From Erpetoichthys calabaricus (lineage: Eukaryota; Chordata; Cladistia; Polypteriformes; Polypteridae), in assembly GCF_900747795.2 (NCBI RefSeq), contig NC_041402.2, positions 166,243,312 through 166,307,311 on the forward strand: a stretch of DNA of 64,000 nucleotides, in the 5' to 3' direction. Within the stretch, counting starts at the first letter, position 1, and each line of letters opens with the position of its first letter. The notes beneath the pieces were generated by a model. It was not told the DNA's origin. It did no database searches and saw only the letters and a list, made by a program, of their open reading frames with translations. Both the position numbers and the translations under genes were made by a program. Positions 1 to 11,245 of this stretch are shown here, one piece after another.

Positions 1-700
1 TATTGGCCTGAAAGACTAATAAAGACAAATAAAAATAATAATAACAAATATTCACAAATATATACCATTATAGAATACAATACAATCTATATTAATATAT
101 ATATGAGAGATTTTAATATAACATATTCATAAACATTTCAATGATTAGCAAGAAACTACAAAAATAATTAGCAAAGCACAGCAAATTTTTAATATGATTG
201 TATGATGAAAAACTGCTACTAGTCCCATCTTAATTTCTCTGAAAATTCAAATGTTATATAGCAGCATAATGCTTAAATCTGTGAGCTTATGTTTGATCGT
301 CAAGTTGCAAAATCTGTCTTCTTGATAACTGATAATCTACATTATGATGTATTCAATAAGTTGAAAGGAAGTAAATGTGTTACAGGATGAAATCTTATCA
401 AATTGTGGTAAATGGTCTTTTTTATCTATGGGGGCTGATAATACTCTGACTAGGGAAAGTTTTTTTTATCGCGCAGAGACTGATGAAAAAATCTATTGAC
501 ATAATAAAAATGCAACACTAGTTGTTAGTCTGAAATCAGAACCTTCATCGTTGCAATAATAACAAATAAATGAGAATATAAAAAAAATAGGAGCATGAGG
601 AAATAAAAACAACAGGAATGCCAATATCACCTGTGACAATTAACAACAGCCATTTTGCAGTCCTTCATTATTTTTTTTCAGTCCCACACTAAGTTATCTC
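1..700. other. AT-rich sequence, no gene seen
   Basis: No exon-like open frame, RNA gene or clear repeat terminus was recognised. The sequence is AT-rich with short A and T runs, like intergenic or intronic DNA. Confidence 0.5.
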
Positions 701-714
701 ATTTCTAGAAAGAC

Positions 715-1215
715 TCTGGTGAAGTGGCTGGCCAGTGGCAGACAGAGAGTAATTTCTCCAGATACTACAATTCAGGTAGTCCAGAAGGTGTTCTGTAGGG
801 TTAAGGTCAGGACAAAAGGCAAATAGCACCTGAACACAATACTATTCATTCCTCTGAGACACTTGCATCAATAGCAGTGTGTGTGTGCGTGGTTGGCATT
901 ATCCTGCTGTAGATATATGCAGAGGGACCTTGACAAGTCACCTTGCTCTAAGGACAGCAGCATGGGGCCTGTCCCTCATTTTTCTGTCATTAATGCTAAC
1001 TTTGTGTCTACCAGCACTTTCAGCAGCGATATGGCTGGCAGATCTGAAACCATCTTTCAGATGTACCAATCTGATGTGTTGGTCCTGATCTTGAGTAGTC
1101 AATCTGGGGATGACCAGATCTTGGACAGTTAGATGTTCTGCTGGTGTGCTGAAATCTTTGCTGCAGTCAGAACACAGTGGAGCTTAATCTATAGTATCTG
1201 GCAGCACTGCCACAT
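715..1215 (-). mobile_element. possible decayed Tc1-like DNA transposon fragment
   Basis: The phrasing around 775-905 (a stretch reading as 'aaggtcaggac', then 'ggcattatcctgctg') resembles the minus strand of Tc1-type transposase genes, where the region before the catalytic glutamate reads in a similar way. No open frame or terminal inverted repeats were found. It could equally be chance or another old repeat. Confidence 0.25.
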
Positions 1216-1374
1216 GACAGGTTAATGGTCTTCTCCCTTACATCTTGTGGCATTTAAGTAATTATAGAATGCAAAGAAAACAGGTTAAGTGTGGCTTCTG
1301 TCTTACTGTGTCATAAAAATTGAATTAAGGCCTTTTCAAAGGTGATCTGCTGAAGTATTATATAAGTATTATAC

Positions 1375-1588
1375 TGCTGTCACTGTCCTGCTCCACTGAC
1401 AGACTGAGAAGATCATTCCTCCCCCAAACTATGTGACTCTTCAATTCCACCAGAGGGGGTAAACGTTGAACATTATTCAAGTTATTGTCTGTTTTTTTTA
1501 TCTGCATTTTTTTTTTTTTTTTAAATTACTCTTTAATTTAATATTTTTGCTGCTGGAATATGTGAATTTCCCCCTGGGATTAATAAAG

Positions 1589-1655
<67 letters not shown>
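1375..1655 (+). mobile_element. LINE-A 3' end with (TATC)n tail
   Basis: This is a 5'-truncated copy of the LINE family seen in full at 14.35-15.68 kb. It carries the end of the coding region (from about 1378), the 3' UTR with the (C/G)GGATTAATAAAGTATC signature, and a (TATC)n tail at about 1587-1655. The same UTR text recurs at 15410-15580 and, inverted, near 15.69 and 18.75 kb. Family call: CR1/L2/Rex1-type LINE of fishes. Confidence 0.8.
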
Positions 1656-2187
1656 TATTACACTTGGGCCTTTTTGAGTAGGAGTGTAGAAGACGAGCTT
1701 TTGTGTGTTTGCCAGTTTGAAATGCCTCATTTCCACCTTGCTGCTCAGATGGCTGAGAAAATGACAACACATTTTTTATTTCTAAATTTGATGTGTTTAT
1801 ATTTTTCAATCAATATAAATGTGTTTTAACTGTAATTTTCTTTATTCAAATACAGTACCTTTTATTGTGACTCAGGTTAGAATAATCCACTGAGCAGCAT
1901 TATGCTAGTTATTATCTGTATTGTATGCAAATCCATAAAGTTCTAAATGATGTTTTTCATTCAACTTTTTCTATTTTTTGTGTTATTTTTTTTTGTTTGT
2001 TTTTTATTTTATTTTTCATAGTGTTCTGATTTTGTAAACAGAATCTTGCTATATATCAGTGAAGTTGAGTGACTGTAAACCTTCTATAATTATTCGGGTT
2101 GTCAACCGCTTTTCAAGAGCCACAGTGAATATCATCTAACGAATAAAACAACATTTACAGTATTTCTTGTTTGATACCTTTATCCAG
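1656..2187. other. AT-rich sequence, nothing recognised
   Basis: Low-complexity T runs and AT-rich DNA; no exon or repeat terminus identified. Confidence 0.4.
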
Positions 2188-2335
2188 GGCAACTTACAAT
2201 ATTTGAGAGATACAAGTGGTTACATTTCTTTTGTTTTTCCAGTTGGGGCACAGGCAGTACTGAAGTGACTAGCTCATGGTTAAACGGTGTCAGTAGTGGA
2301 TTTGAAGTCTAAAGCCTAAACTTCTATGCCACACT
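2188..2335 (-). repeat. SINE-like remnant
   Basis: A short diverged stretch resembles the antisense of a tRNA-like SINE head: 'gactagctcatggt', then 'ggatttgaagtctaaagcc', then 'atgccacact'. Only this piece is recognisable; no tail or target-site duplication was found. Confidence 0.35.
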
Positions 2336-2899
2336 ATTTGCCTTCACTATGGAAAATCATATTTTTATGAAATCTGCATATAGTGTATTAACTAATTTTT
2401 TTAACTAATTCAAATTAGAAATGTCACATACAGACGTGTCTGGACCAAAATAACGTTGTAAGATATAAATGTTTATGGCATTTTTATTCAAGAGTTAAAA
2501 CTCAAATACTGGCCTATCTGGCAATTCTTTAAAAGCTTTCCTCTAAATAAACAGAAGTATAAACTAAGCAAAAGAGTTACCTTTAGAAATACTATTTAGT
2601 TAAAAATTCAGTGAATACTTGTTGCTTCTCACAAAAACAAAAGAAAAAAAAGGTCCGACCAAGAGTAATATAAAAGTAAAACAGAATTGAAATAGAAAAC
2701 AAAAATACTATAATGGCACAGGTGAGCAGTTTTACCATATACTTTACAAAAGCTCTGTATTTCTGTCTGTCGATCTATTGTATATGCAGGTCATAATATT
2801 TTTTGAAAATATTTTAAATTATTAAATAAAATGCACTACATACATTTTTTTAAATTTTACATGTTTATGCCTTTATAACAAATGTTTATAATCATTGTA

Positions 2900-3450
2900 A
2901 AGAAAAGTTAAAGAAACCCAGAGTGCAGCATTTAACACTTGCCCTAATTCAATATTGGAGGGCACTTTCAAATATACAATATAATGTTATTCTGGTTAAG
3001 GCTCTCTAAAAAACAAATTAAACAAAAGAAAAAGAAGCAGAGCACATTCAATTAAAAAAGTACTTACTCGCTAATTGCTTACTGAACTGCCAGACAAGCA
3101 GGTAGAAAGAAAAAACAATGAAAGATGCTGTAGTCATCATTTCTGCACATGCTGTTTGTCTGACTACTTTCCTGCACCAGTGTACTTCAGTTTAAAAAAA
3201 AGGAAAGAAAAAAAGCTTATGGCAGTGGGACCGCTGTGAACACAGACTCTTTGAAAATGCAGTTTGGAAGATCACTAACAGAAATAAGGAGTATCCCCTC
3301 ATGAGAGACGTTTCTCAATGAACAGCAGAGAGGATGTCAGTGCAATCAGAAAAATGAGACAATTTGAGAGGACCAGCCCTGTTTCTTAAAAGGAAGGGGA
3401 AGGCCTATAACTTTGCATATCATTTGTACTTTCAGAAACATTTTCTGGAA
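2900..3450 (-). repeat. duplicated promoter/first-exon block, left copy
   Basis: About 550 bp aligns by eye, in the same orientation, with 41850-42320. Shared text includes 'ggttaaggctc' on the intron side, the first exon with its splice donor, and the upstream stretch ending in 'cattttct(g/a)gaaa'. The block covers the presumed 5' flank, the signal-peptide exon at 3068-3140 and the start of intron 1 of a minus-strand gene. It implies a segmental duplication of a gene front about 39 kb away. Confidence 0.65.
3068..3140 (-). CDS. signal-peptide exon 1 of an Ig-receptor-like gene (partial gene)
   Basis: On the minus strand two consecutive ATG codons open a 24-residue frame (starting MMTTASFIVFSFYLLVW) that is strongly hydrophobic, then becomes polar just before a consensus splice donor, GTAAGTA. 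The exon ends in phase 1, the phase at which the Ig-domain exons at 32.5-34.2 kb begin, so it would join a V-type exon cleanly. No Ig exon lies between here and the left edge of the window, so the rest of this gene would be further left. The link to an Ig gene is inferred from the paralogous block upstream of the Ig exons; the signal peptide and the donor are seen directly. It could also be an orphan exon left by a duplication. Confidence 0.5.
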
Positions 3451-3835
3451 ATCTGCAAACTACAGTAAGACTAAGAATACAAGAAGAGGATAAGAATACA
3501 AAAAGATAACATGAAGTGCAAAAATGTTGACCAAAGCAAGTTTAATAATGTAAATTTGGTGACTTTTGCAGAGATCAGGAATAAAAAATTGTGATTGTGA
3601 TCTACAGTACACGCTTGTCTTAAACAAACAAGTACTCCTACAACAACAACAAAATAATCCCTTTACCCAATATTTATTAAAGGTATTAATATGAAGTGTA
3701 TATGGCATTAATAACTTCACAGTGCACATTTATTCTGTTGACATTCAGCGAAATAATGGAAATATATAATTACTTAGAGATGGATTGCTACTTTTCCTCT
3801 AACCGGCTATGTAAGTAGTCAAAAAAAATTATATT

Positions 3836-4408
3836 ATGGTGTAGCAGTAGAGGTGTGTATCCACCTCTTGAACCCTCAGGTACCACTCCAAACACCAGGT
3901 AAAAGTATAACTATTATTTATTTTGTTATAATACAGTGCACCAAGCACCCTCCACTCCACACTATTCATATAATCAATTAACACTATCACAAATACCAAT
4001 CCTCCTCTCCCAGACACTTCGCCACCCTACCTCCCAGCTCAGCTCAATGTCTGGGCTTTCCCAGAGTCCTTTATACTCCCTGACCCGGAGGTGTTCCTGC
4101 CCAACAGTCCACAAGTCCTTATTCCTTCCGGGTCAGGGTAAAAGTCCTTTTCTTCAACCTGGAAGTACGTCATCTCTCCTGTTCACGTGACCAGGACGTA
4201 CTTCCAGGTTATAGGGCACATACGAGTCCATGAGCTTCCCTACAGTGACTCCCGGTGGTCCCCAAGGTATCCAGCAGGGCTGTGTATAAAAACTACATAG
4301 TCCATAAGGCCCTGCTGGAATTCGGGCCCATCCATGCTGTCGGGAGAGCTCCTCCTGGCGGCCTGGGAGTGAGGACCGGAATATGAAGCCGGCCATCCAT
4401 CACAATGG
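3836..4408 (-). mobile_element. solo LTR, family L (copy 1)
   Basis: A 565-bp unit at 3840-4404 begins with TG and ends with CA on its sense (minus) strand and is flanked on both sides by the 4-bp duplication ATGG. It shares its layout with the copies at 23317-23973 and 34729-35380: a GGCCGGC motif near the start, a TATA-like stretch about two thirds in, and an AATAAA-like signal followed by 'acttttacctggtgt'. No internal region adjoins it, so it is a fossil solo LTR of an LTR retrotransposon, perhaps Ty3/gypsy given the 4-bp duplication. Confidence 0.65.
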
Positions 4409-4499
4409 GCTTTATAGGAATACATTAATGCAGTTTTATTCTGCTGGGTAGGAAAATTGGAAGGAGCATAAGAGATCAACATTAACCATTTATCTATTT

Positions 4500-4580
4500 A
4501 TTAGATCGATCCCATCCAGGATTGGTTCTTGCCTTGTACCTAATGCTGCCATGCCATGATAGACTTCAGCATTCAGTTAA
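4500..4580 (+). repeat. short SINE-A 3' remnant
   Basis: 'gattggttcttgccttgtacc' followed by 'taatgctgcc' matches the 3' part of SINE-A in diverged form. A similar scrap lies at 34355-34410. Confidence 0.35.
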
Positions 4581-4683
4581 CCTTCATTGGAGTTAATGGA
4601 TTCAGTAGATAGAAAGATATTGAACATTATTTAAAGCAAGTTAGAATCATTGCTCCTGGATTCTCATTTTCTCCTACAGAGGC

Positions 4684-5115
<432 letters not shown>

Positions 5116-5206
5116 TTATATGGTGATTTTATAGACACTCAAAAAACTTCCCATAGACAGAGGGAAACCACCTGAAGCATCGCCAATGTGCAACATCCAC
5201 CTAGAA

Positions 5207-5744
5207 CAGCGGTACTCAATTACAGTTCCGAAAGTCTGCAGTGCCTGCAGGTTTTCATTCTGAACTTTTCTGTAATTAGATGCCAGGCCTAACAGATAAC
5301 GGAATTTCGTACAATATTTAGTTATATTGCTTGTAAGTTTTTTCATTCTTCCAAGGTAAAAATTGTATATTTTTTATTTTCTGAGAACTTTGTCCACATG
5401 TTTTGTGGTCCTTCCTTTTTCTCTCAGCTATTTCAAAACATTGTATTAACACAGATACTTCAAGAAGCATGTACACAGTTTACATGGGGGCAAGTTCGCT
5501 GGAAAGCTGATCATTCCTTTGTCATTTTTCATCTTATTATAAAATGATGTTGGTAAGAAAATAGGCAACAATTAAAACCTAAATATAGCTAAACAGGCAA
5601 TGAAGGGTTCTGAATTTTAATAAGCAAGTTAACTAAAATTAAACAACAAAAATGTTCTTTTATTAGTAAGTGAATGGTTCAAATTAAGAAATTGGATAAA
5701 GTGAAAACCTGCAGTCAACTGAGGACTCTAATTGAGTACTTCTG
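5207..5744. mobile_element. hAT-like MITE
   Basis: The two ends are inverted copies: the left begins CAGCGGTACTCAATTA and the right, read on the minus strand, begins CAGAAGTACTCAATTA, with further inverted similarity (GTCTGCAG...TGCAGGTTTTCA) inside. The CAG(N)GGTNCTCAA-type terminus is typical of hAT elements. The flanking 8-mers match at 5 of 8 positions, so the target-site duplication is degraded. There is no coding region, hence non-autonomous. Confidence 0.6.
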
Positions 5745-6500
5745 CCATAGATGATGCAATGGCAGCCATTTTGCACCCGACACCCACCACAAATTAGATA
5801 TTAGGTGGGAAAGGGGTGTGGGTGCTAAAGAGTTAAATGGTTAAAAATCTGAAAAATGACTAAAGCCTGAAAAGTGTCTTGCTTAGAAAACTGTCTTCTT
5901 AGGAGAAGGGCTGCAGCTGTTAGGTGAAGAATGATTCAAGGTTACAGCATGTACACAAGATATGAGTGGAGGAATTGTTCATTTAAACAGTTCTGGAGAA
6001 GGGGTAGGCTGTAAATTTCATACACACAAACCTCAAGCTGACATGGGAAAGCCAGCAGTTGTGTATGCCCCTGTGAGGTGCTGTGAAGGTTCGAGGGCCC
6101 TGTATAGGGAATGGACTTTAACCAATTAGAATAAAGGAGATAAAGTGTATAGTGTGTGATTTTTGTGGTTTAACACATCAGTGATGTACAGTATTATCAA
6201 GGTGCCTTATTTTTGTAGCCATAAGATGTATTCTTTTATATTATAACTGAGATATGCAAACCTGTTAAATAAGCTGAGAGTACAAATAAGTGCTTCACCC
6301 TCTTTTTAGTGACCATTCCTTCTACTAATCTGTTGGCTTCAGGGATCTCTCTTTCACAAAAAGAAACAAGGACAGATAACAGGCTCCCTCCTGGCTGTTT
6401 CTTTGGGGTGATTATTTACATCAATTAAATTTCTGCCACAAGAGAGACAGACAATTAGAGACAGGAGATGATGAGGTGGTCATAGCTGGTGAGGCTGTGG
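5745..6500. other. no gene recognised
   Basis: Intergenic-looking sequence. The stretch near 5755-5830 is moderately GC-rich and has the feel of an old dispersed repeat, but no family was assigned. Confidence 0.35.
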
Positions 6501-6504
6501 TGGG

Positions 6505-6745
6505 CAATTGAGCTGGGACTTCGGGGTACAACCTACTCTTTGCAAGGGATGTCCAAGGATCTTTTAAAATGAAAGTGTGTCATTTCTTTAGTTTTATCTC
6601 TCGTCTGAAGTATGGAGCCTTTTTTCATCACAGTGTCACCATCACTGCACTGGTGCATTAGGATCTATACACAGACCATCAACAGCTTCCCCGGTTTATC
6701 ACCCATCCAAGTACTGACCAGGCCCAAGCATATTGAGCTTTAGAT
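6505..6745 (-). mobile_element. 5S rRNA-derived SINE (SINE3/Deu-type)
   Basis: At about 6695-6740 the sequence reads 'cacccatccaagtactgacc' followed by 'aggcccaagc', which is antisense 5S rRNA around its internal promoter. This joins a body ending near 6505 with 'ggacttcggggtacaacc', the antisense of the core domain found in vertebrate 5S-headed SINEs. The order places the 5S head on the minus strand. It is diverged and unlikely to be transcribed. Confidence 0.65.
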
Positions 6746-7569
6746 GAATTACATTGTTTGAGGTGCAGGTGTTATGGCAGCTGCAGTGATACAGGCTGTC
6801 CTCATACCTCATTTACTTGTACCTTTTTAAATGCTGCTTTAACTGTTTGATACCTTTTGCAAGTTTATATCTGATAATTATACCTATTTATTGGTCAGTT
6901 TTGCTTTTCTAAATTTCTTTTGCTTTCTTTAATATTTCTTGCATTTTCAGTACTGCCTAATGATCCATCCAGTGTCGATTCCCTCTTTATATCTGATGCT
7001 TCTGAAAAAGATTCTGCCTCCACTTGCAGCTGAAAATTGGATTAAGAGGGTCAGAAAACATTCATTTTGAAAAACAAACTTAAAGGAGAAGTGATATGGT
7101 CACCTACACAGTGAGTCAAATAGAAGTTTCAAAAAGCAAAGTTAAATTTAACACACTGAAAAAAAAACATGCTTGCAGGAAAAGAATGTACAGAGTATTT
7201 ATAGCATTTACTGCATGTGGTTAACTGGCCCGCATACAGTACAAACCCAATTGTCTCTACAATCTGATTTTATTAAAGATAAAAGGTAATGTCTTCTGTG
7301 TTTTGACCAGTGTATAATTACTACCTCTAAAAAAAAATTTAAAAAAATAAAAACTTGTGTAATTGGAAAATGTAATTTTCTGCTGACCACTGGACTAATT
7401 TTAGAACTCACTAGCTGCAGTACTTTGAAACACTTCAGCAGCGCATATCAATGGTGTTGCATTACTTATGAACATTTTAATAAATTCATTTATTTTACAA
7501 AACCCGGTTAGTTCTGAGAAAATGTGTTGAGTATAGAAACTAAAAATATGTTAGACACTCTAAAATGTA

Positions 7570-9640
7570 AATCAGAATTGAACTTTATTAGTCAAATACA
7601 CTTGTATGTACTAGGAATTTGACTTGGTGCACTTGATGTTACATACATAAAAAATAAGTAAGAATAAACATCCGTAAGACGCTATGAGTGAATAAACAAC
7701 TCTACAGGACCCACACATATATGAAGTATTGCAGTGGAGAAAGAGCTGTTCCTATGGTATGAGGTTTTTGTCATGCTAGATGTCCTTCTCTTGCTGGAAA
7801 AAGATTTTTCTTGGCTATGATATTGCTTACATACCTGACAATCCTGGTAGCATGTAAGTGATGAAGCAATGGCAACTGTCAGTGAATCACCTTCTCTGCA
7901 TTTTGGATATATTATCTTTGGCTACAGCAGCAGCAGCAGTAATACCAGACAGTAATGGAAGAAGTGACAATGGAGTCTGTGGTGGTAGTGTAACAGGAAA
8001 AATATCCTATACTGAGCTTACTTAGTGAGTGAACTGATGTTCAGCTTCCACTTGAGATTCTGAGCAGTAATAGTGCCAAGGAACTGGAAAGACACCACTG
8101 TGTTTACTGGTGTGATATACATCAGTTGGGGTGGACTCCTCTTAAAATCTATTACCATCTCCGTGGTCTTTTACACATTGAGATCCAGATTGTACTGACT
8201 ACACCAAGACACTAGATGATCGATCCCCCTCCTATAGGCAGACTCATCTTAATTAGAGATAAGCCCAATGAGGGCCGTGTCATCTTCAGACTCCATGAGT
8301 GTTACAGACTGATGGACAGGGGTCAATCATTGATATACTGGAAGAGCAGTGGAGACAGCACACAGACTTCAGAGGAGCCATTGCTGACAGTCAAGTGTTC
8401 AGAGATATGTCTCTTTAGCTTCATCTGTTGCCTCCTGTTAGACAGGATGTTTGTGATCCAATGACAGATGGAAACAAATACATTCAGCCTGTTCTGAAAC
8501 AAAGCTGGAAGTATAGTATTAAATGCAGAGCTGAAATCTGTAAACAAAACCCTGGCATAGTTACCAAGAGAATTCAAGTGCTGAGGGATGAAGTGGAGTG
8601 CCATATTAAGGGCATTGACCTGTTCACTATGTAGAGGGACCTGAAGTGAATTAGTGACAGACGGCGGTCAAGTGAGGTACAACACAAGTCCAAAGAATAA
8701 ATGCTGGGGCTCCAACTGGGTCACCCCTTTTAATAGAATGGTCTTGAAAACAAAAGAAAAAGTGCTCATCGCTGTGGATTAAAAAAAAAAATGATAAGGC
8801 AGCAGTGTCTCATGTAGAAAACAGATGCTCATCTGAGCGGTCAGACTGGGGTAGAGCTCTCTCCTATGGTGGATTTATGTTCAAATGAGACAACACCTTC
8901 CAGGAGCACTTCGAATTTATAGTCCTCTGAGCAGAAGGGGTGGAGTCAGTTGTCCTCACTAGGTGTCTTCTCGGAGCTGTGGCCAGAAAATGACCCAAGA
9001 GAGGGAACCATGAGATGATCAAATGATTTCAATACCACCGAAGTCAGGGCCAAAGGTCTACAGTTGTTAAGTCCATTTGAACATGGTACTTTAATATGGA
9101 GGAGTAAACTGAGTTTGGCAATGGTTGCTTTACAGGAGCTCTGCCTCTTGAACACCATATTAACATCCATCCATCCATTATCCAACCCACTATATCCTAA
9201 CTACAGGGTCACGTGGGTCTGCTTGAGCCAATCCCAGCCAACACAGGCAGGAAACAAACCCTGGGCAGGGTGCCAGCCCACCGCAGGGCATGCACACACA
9301 CACGCACACAAACCAAGCACACACTAGGGACAATTTAGAATCGCCAATGCGCCTAACCTGCATGTCTTTGGACTGTGGGAGGAAACCCACGCAGGCATGG
9401 GGAGAACATGCAAACTCCATGCAGGGAAGACCCAGGAAGCGAACCCAGGTCTCCTAACTGCGGGGCAGCAGCGCTACCTACTGTGCCACCATGCTGCCCA
9501 CCATATTAACATCCTTCTCCAAAACAGTTAGAGAAGGTGTAGATGGGGGAGAAGTATATCAGAAATTAAAGATGTAGCGCTCCAAGCCCCCACAGTGATA
9601 ATGGGAATGAGCATGGTACTTCCAGTGAGCCAATGGCTTT
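7570..9640 (-). mobile_element. Rex1/CR1-type LINE, decayed, with a nested SINE
   Basis: Minus-strand reverse transcriptase pieces can be read: 'LFTDFSSAFNTILPALFQNRL', then 'WITNILSNRRQ' and 'VLSPLLFQYIND' at 8323-8604, and upstream 'LNNCRPLALTSVVLKSFDHLM' at 8946-9185, matching the 'NDYRPVALTSVVMK' block of fish LINEs. The 3' end near 7570 carries a TAATAAAGTTCAATTC-like terminus. The SINE at 9169-9498 interrupts the 5' part. Several frame breaks and stops make it non-functional. Confidence 0.6.
9169..9498 (-). mobile_element. SINE-A, inserted in a LINE, with 16-bp target-site duplication
   Basis: A tRNA-derived SINE on the minus strand: the head at the right end carries A-box and B-box-like text, the body holds the 'cctgcatgtctttggactgt' block (antisense), and the tail at the left is (GATG)n. 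It is flanked by a perfect 16-bp direct repeat, CACCATATTAACATCC, at 9153-9168 and 9499-9514. The (GATG)n tail suggests mobilisation by an RTE/Rex3-type LINE; that partnership is inferred. Confidence 0.85.
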
Positions 9641-10329
9641 TGGCATAAGGCATGATGTCAGGACTACAAATACACTTCATAAATAAAGTACAACTAACAA
9701 GATAAACTAGAACACTGTAAAGTGTATAAACTTAACATATCATTCTCAAACTCACTTAAGACATTTCAGGGCAGTCCTGGCAGCATTGAGTGCAAAACAT
9801 CAAACCAGCAAAGTCATGGAGCCAAAGGGTCCACTCAACCACACATCCACACACCCACACTCACTCATACTGGGCCAGTTTGGAGTTTCATAGACTACTT
9901 TGATGGCTTTAGGAGAAAACATAGTGCACCCAAAGTAAAACTCTTACAGATATGGAAAGAAGATACAGACTCCTCACTCACAATGCACAAACACTTCCTC
10001 AAAAATAGAAAAATAACTAAATGTTATAAAAGGCAGATATTGCCGTGAGTATTTTTAGCAAGCTATCTGTATCTGTATCTTTCGCAGTAAGTGACCTTAT
10101 ATTGCCAGTCAATTCAAACTTCCTGCCTTGATGTGAATTCTGTAACTTGTTATATGCACTGTTTTTAAAAACATCTGACTTATTGACTACTGATTTATTG
10201 AATGCAAACCTTTGAAGTTACTGTTTTAGTCTTAAAAGACATCAGTAATGTAAAAAAAACTACGCAATTCTAAGATTTTTTTTCAAGGTGCAAAATGTAC
10301 AGTTTGTCAAATGGCATCTGTGATGTGTG
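9640..10329. other. no gene recognised
   Basis: No exon or repeat terminus seen. A 108-residue open frame at 9722-10048 shows no family resemblance and has low-complexity THP-rich text, so it is not called a gene. Confidence 0.4.
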
Positions 10330-10332
10330 TTT

Positions 10333-10416
<84 letters not shown>

Positions 10417-10418
10417 TC
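10330..10418. repeat. (TTTC)n microsatellite
   Basis: About 22 uninterrupted TTTC units. Confidence 0.97.
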
Positions 10419-10736
10419 AACCACTAATGATGATCAAGTCATCAGTACTTAAAGTAGGATGCTGATGAATATATTACACATGTACTCTTCTATTACAGCA
10501 ACAGCTCCTTTTACCAAGCAGTTAATTGAGTTGCTCTGTTAAGTGAAATATGAAACCACCACTTCAATAAAATATTTCTTGAGATCAGATTTCTTTTATG
10601 TTGTTTTCAACACAAGACACCAGAGTGTTAAGTGCTACAAGGCTTCTGTAAAGAGACAAAATTGTTGTCACCTTGAGTGTTTCATTAATTTTTAATGCTC
10701 TCGTGTCTGGAGATATGTCCTACTGTTAAGGTTCAG

Positions 10737-11245
10737 GCCAAATCACATTGCATGATTTTTCCAGCAATTTTTAGTTATAGACTTCATTTACATACGTGTA
10801 AGGGGGCAGTTGTGGTGAACACCCATAACCTTTAGTCGGGTAGTGTGACATAACCAGTGACTCAGTCCATCTAGTTTATGACTCGTCTTAATTCTTAGGG
10901 GCAAGCTCTGTGTGCATGAGAGCTGGCAACCAGTAAATGCTCACTTGAACTTACAATGTATATAATGAAGATACAAGGAATAAGGAACATTGGTGTTTTG
11001 GACTTCACAAGCAGAAGACAGGCTCATCTGTCTGATGTCTCACGTTTTACCTATCACAACAGAAAAGATAAAAAAGGCAGAAGTTGTGAGTGAACATGCT
11101 GTCTACCTGTAAACCCTTCACACAGCCACTGCTTCCATCAGGCAGCCTGTTATTGGCTATCAACAAAACGGGTGAGCTTGAGATACTTTGGAAATGTGAC
11201 ACTGTGCTGGAAAATTGCTACGCAGTGAAATCATTTGAAATCACC
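10737..11245. mobile_element. MITE-like repeat M1 (copy 1)
   Basis: The ends are imperfect inverted repeats: 'aatcacattgcatgattttt' then 'ccagc' on the left, and 'gctggaaaattgctacgcag' then 'tgaaatc' on the right. The internal text ('gcaagctctgtgtgcatgag', then 'aatgctcacttgaacttac') recurs at 38821-39290 (same strand) and 24580-24840 (opposite strand). It has no coding region. A hAT-like non-autonomous element is the best guess. Confidence 0.5.

Noticed and set aside
1466-1681. Leu/Ile/Tyr/Ser-rich 'membrane-like' frame (also at 15537 and 18552)
   Set aside because: Translation of the LINE 3' UTR and (TATC)n tract, not a gene.
6690-6745. 5S rRNA gene
   Set aside because: Only part of 5S is present and it is fused to a SINE body; it is a 5S-derived SINE remnant.
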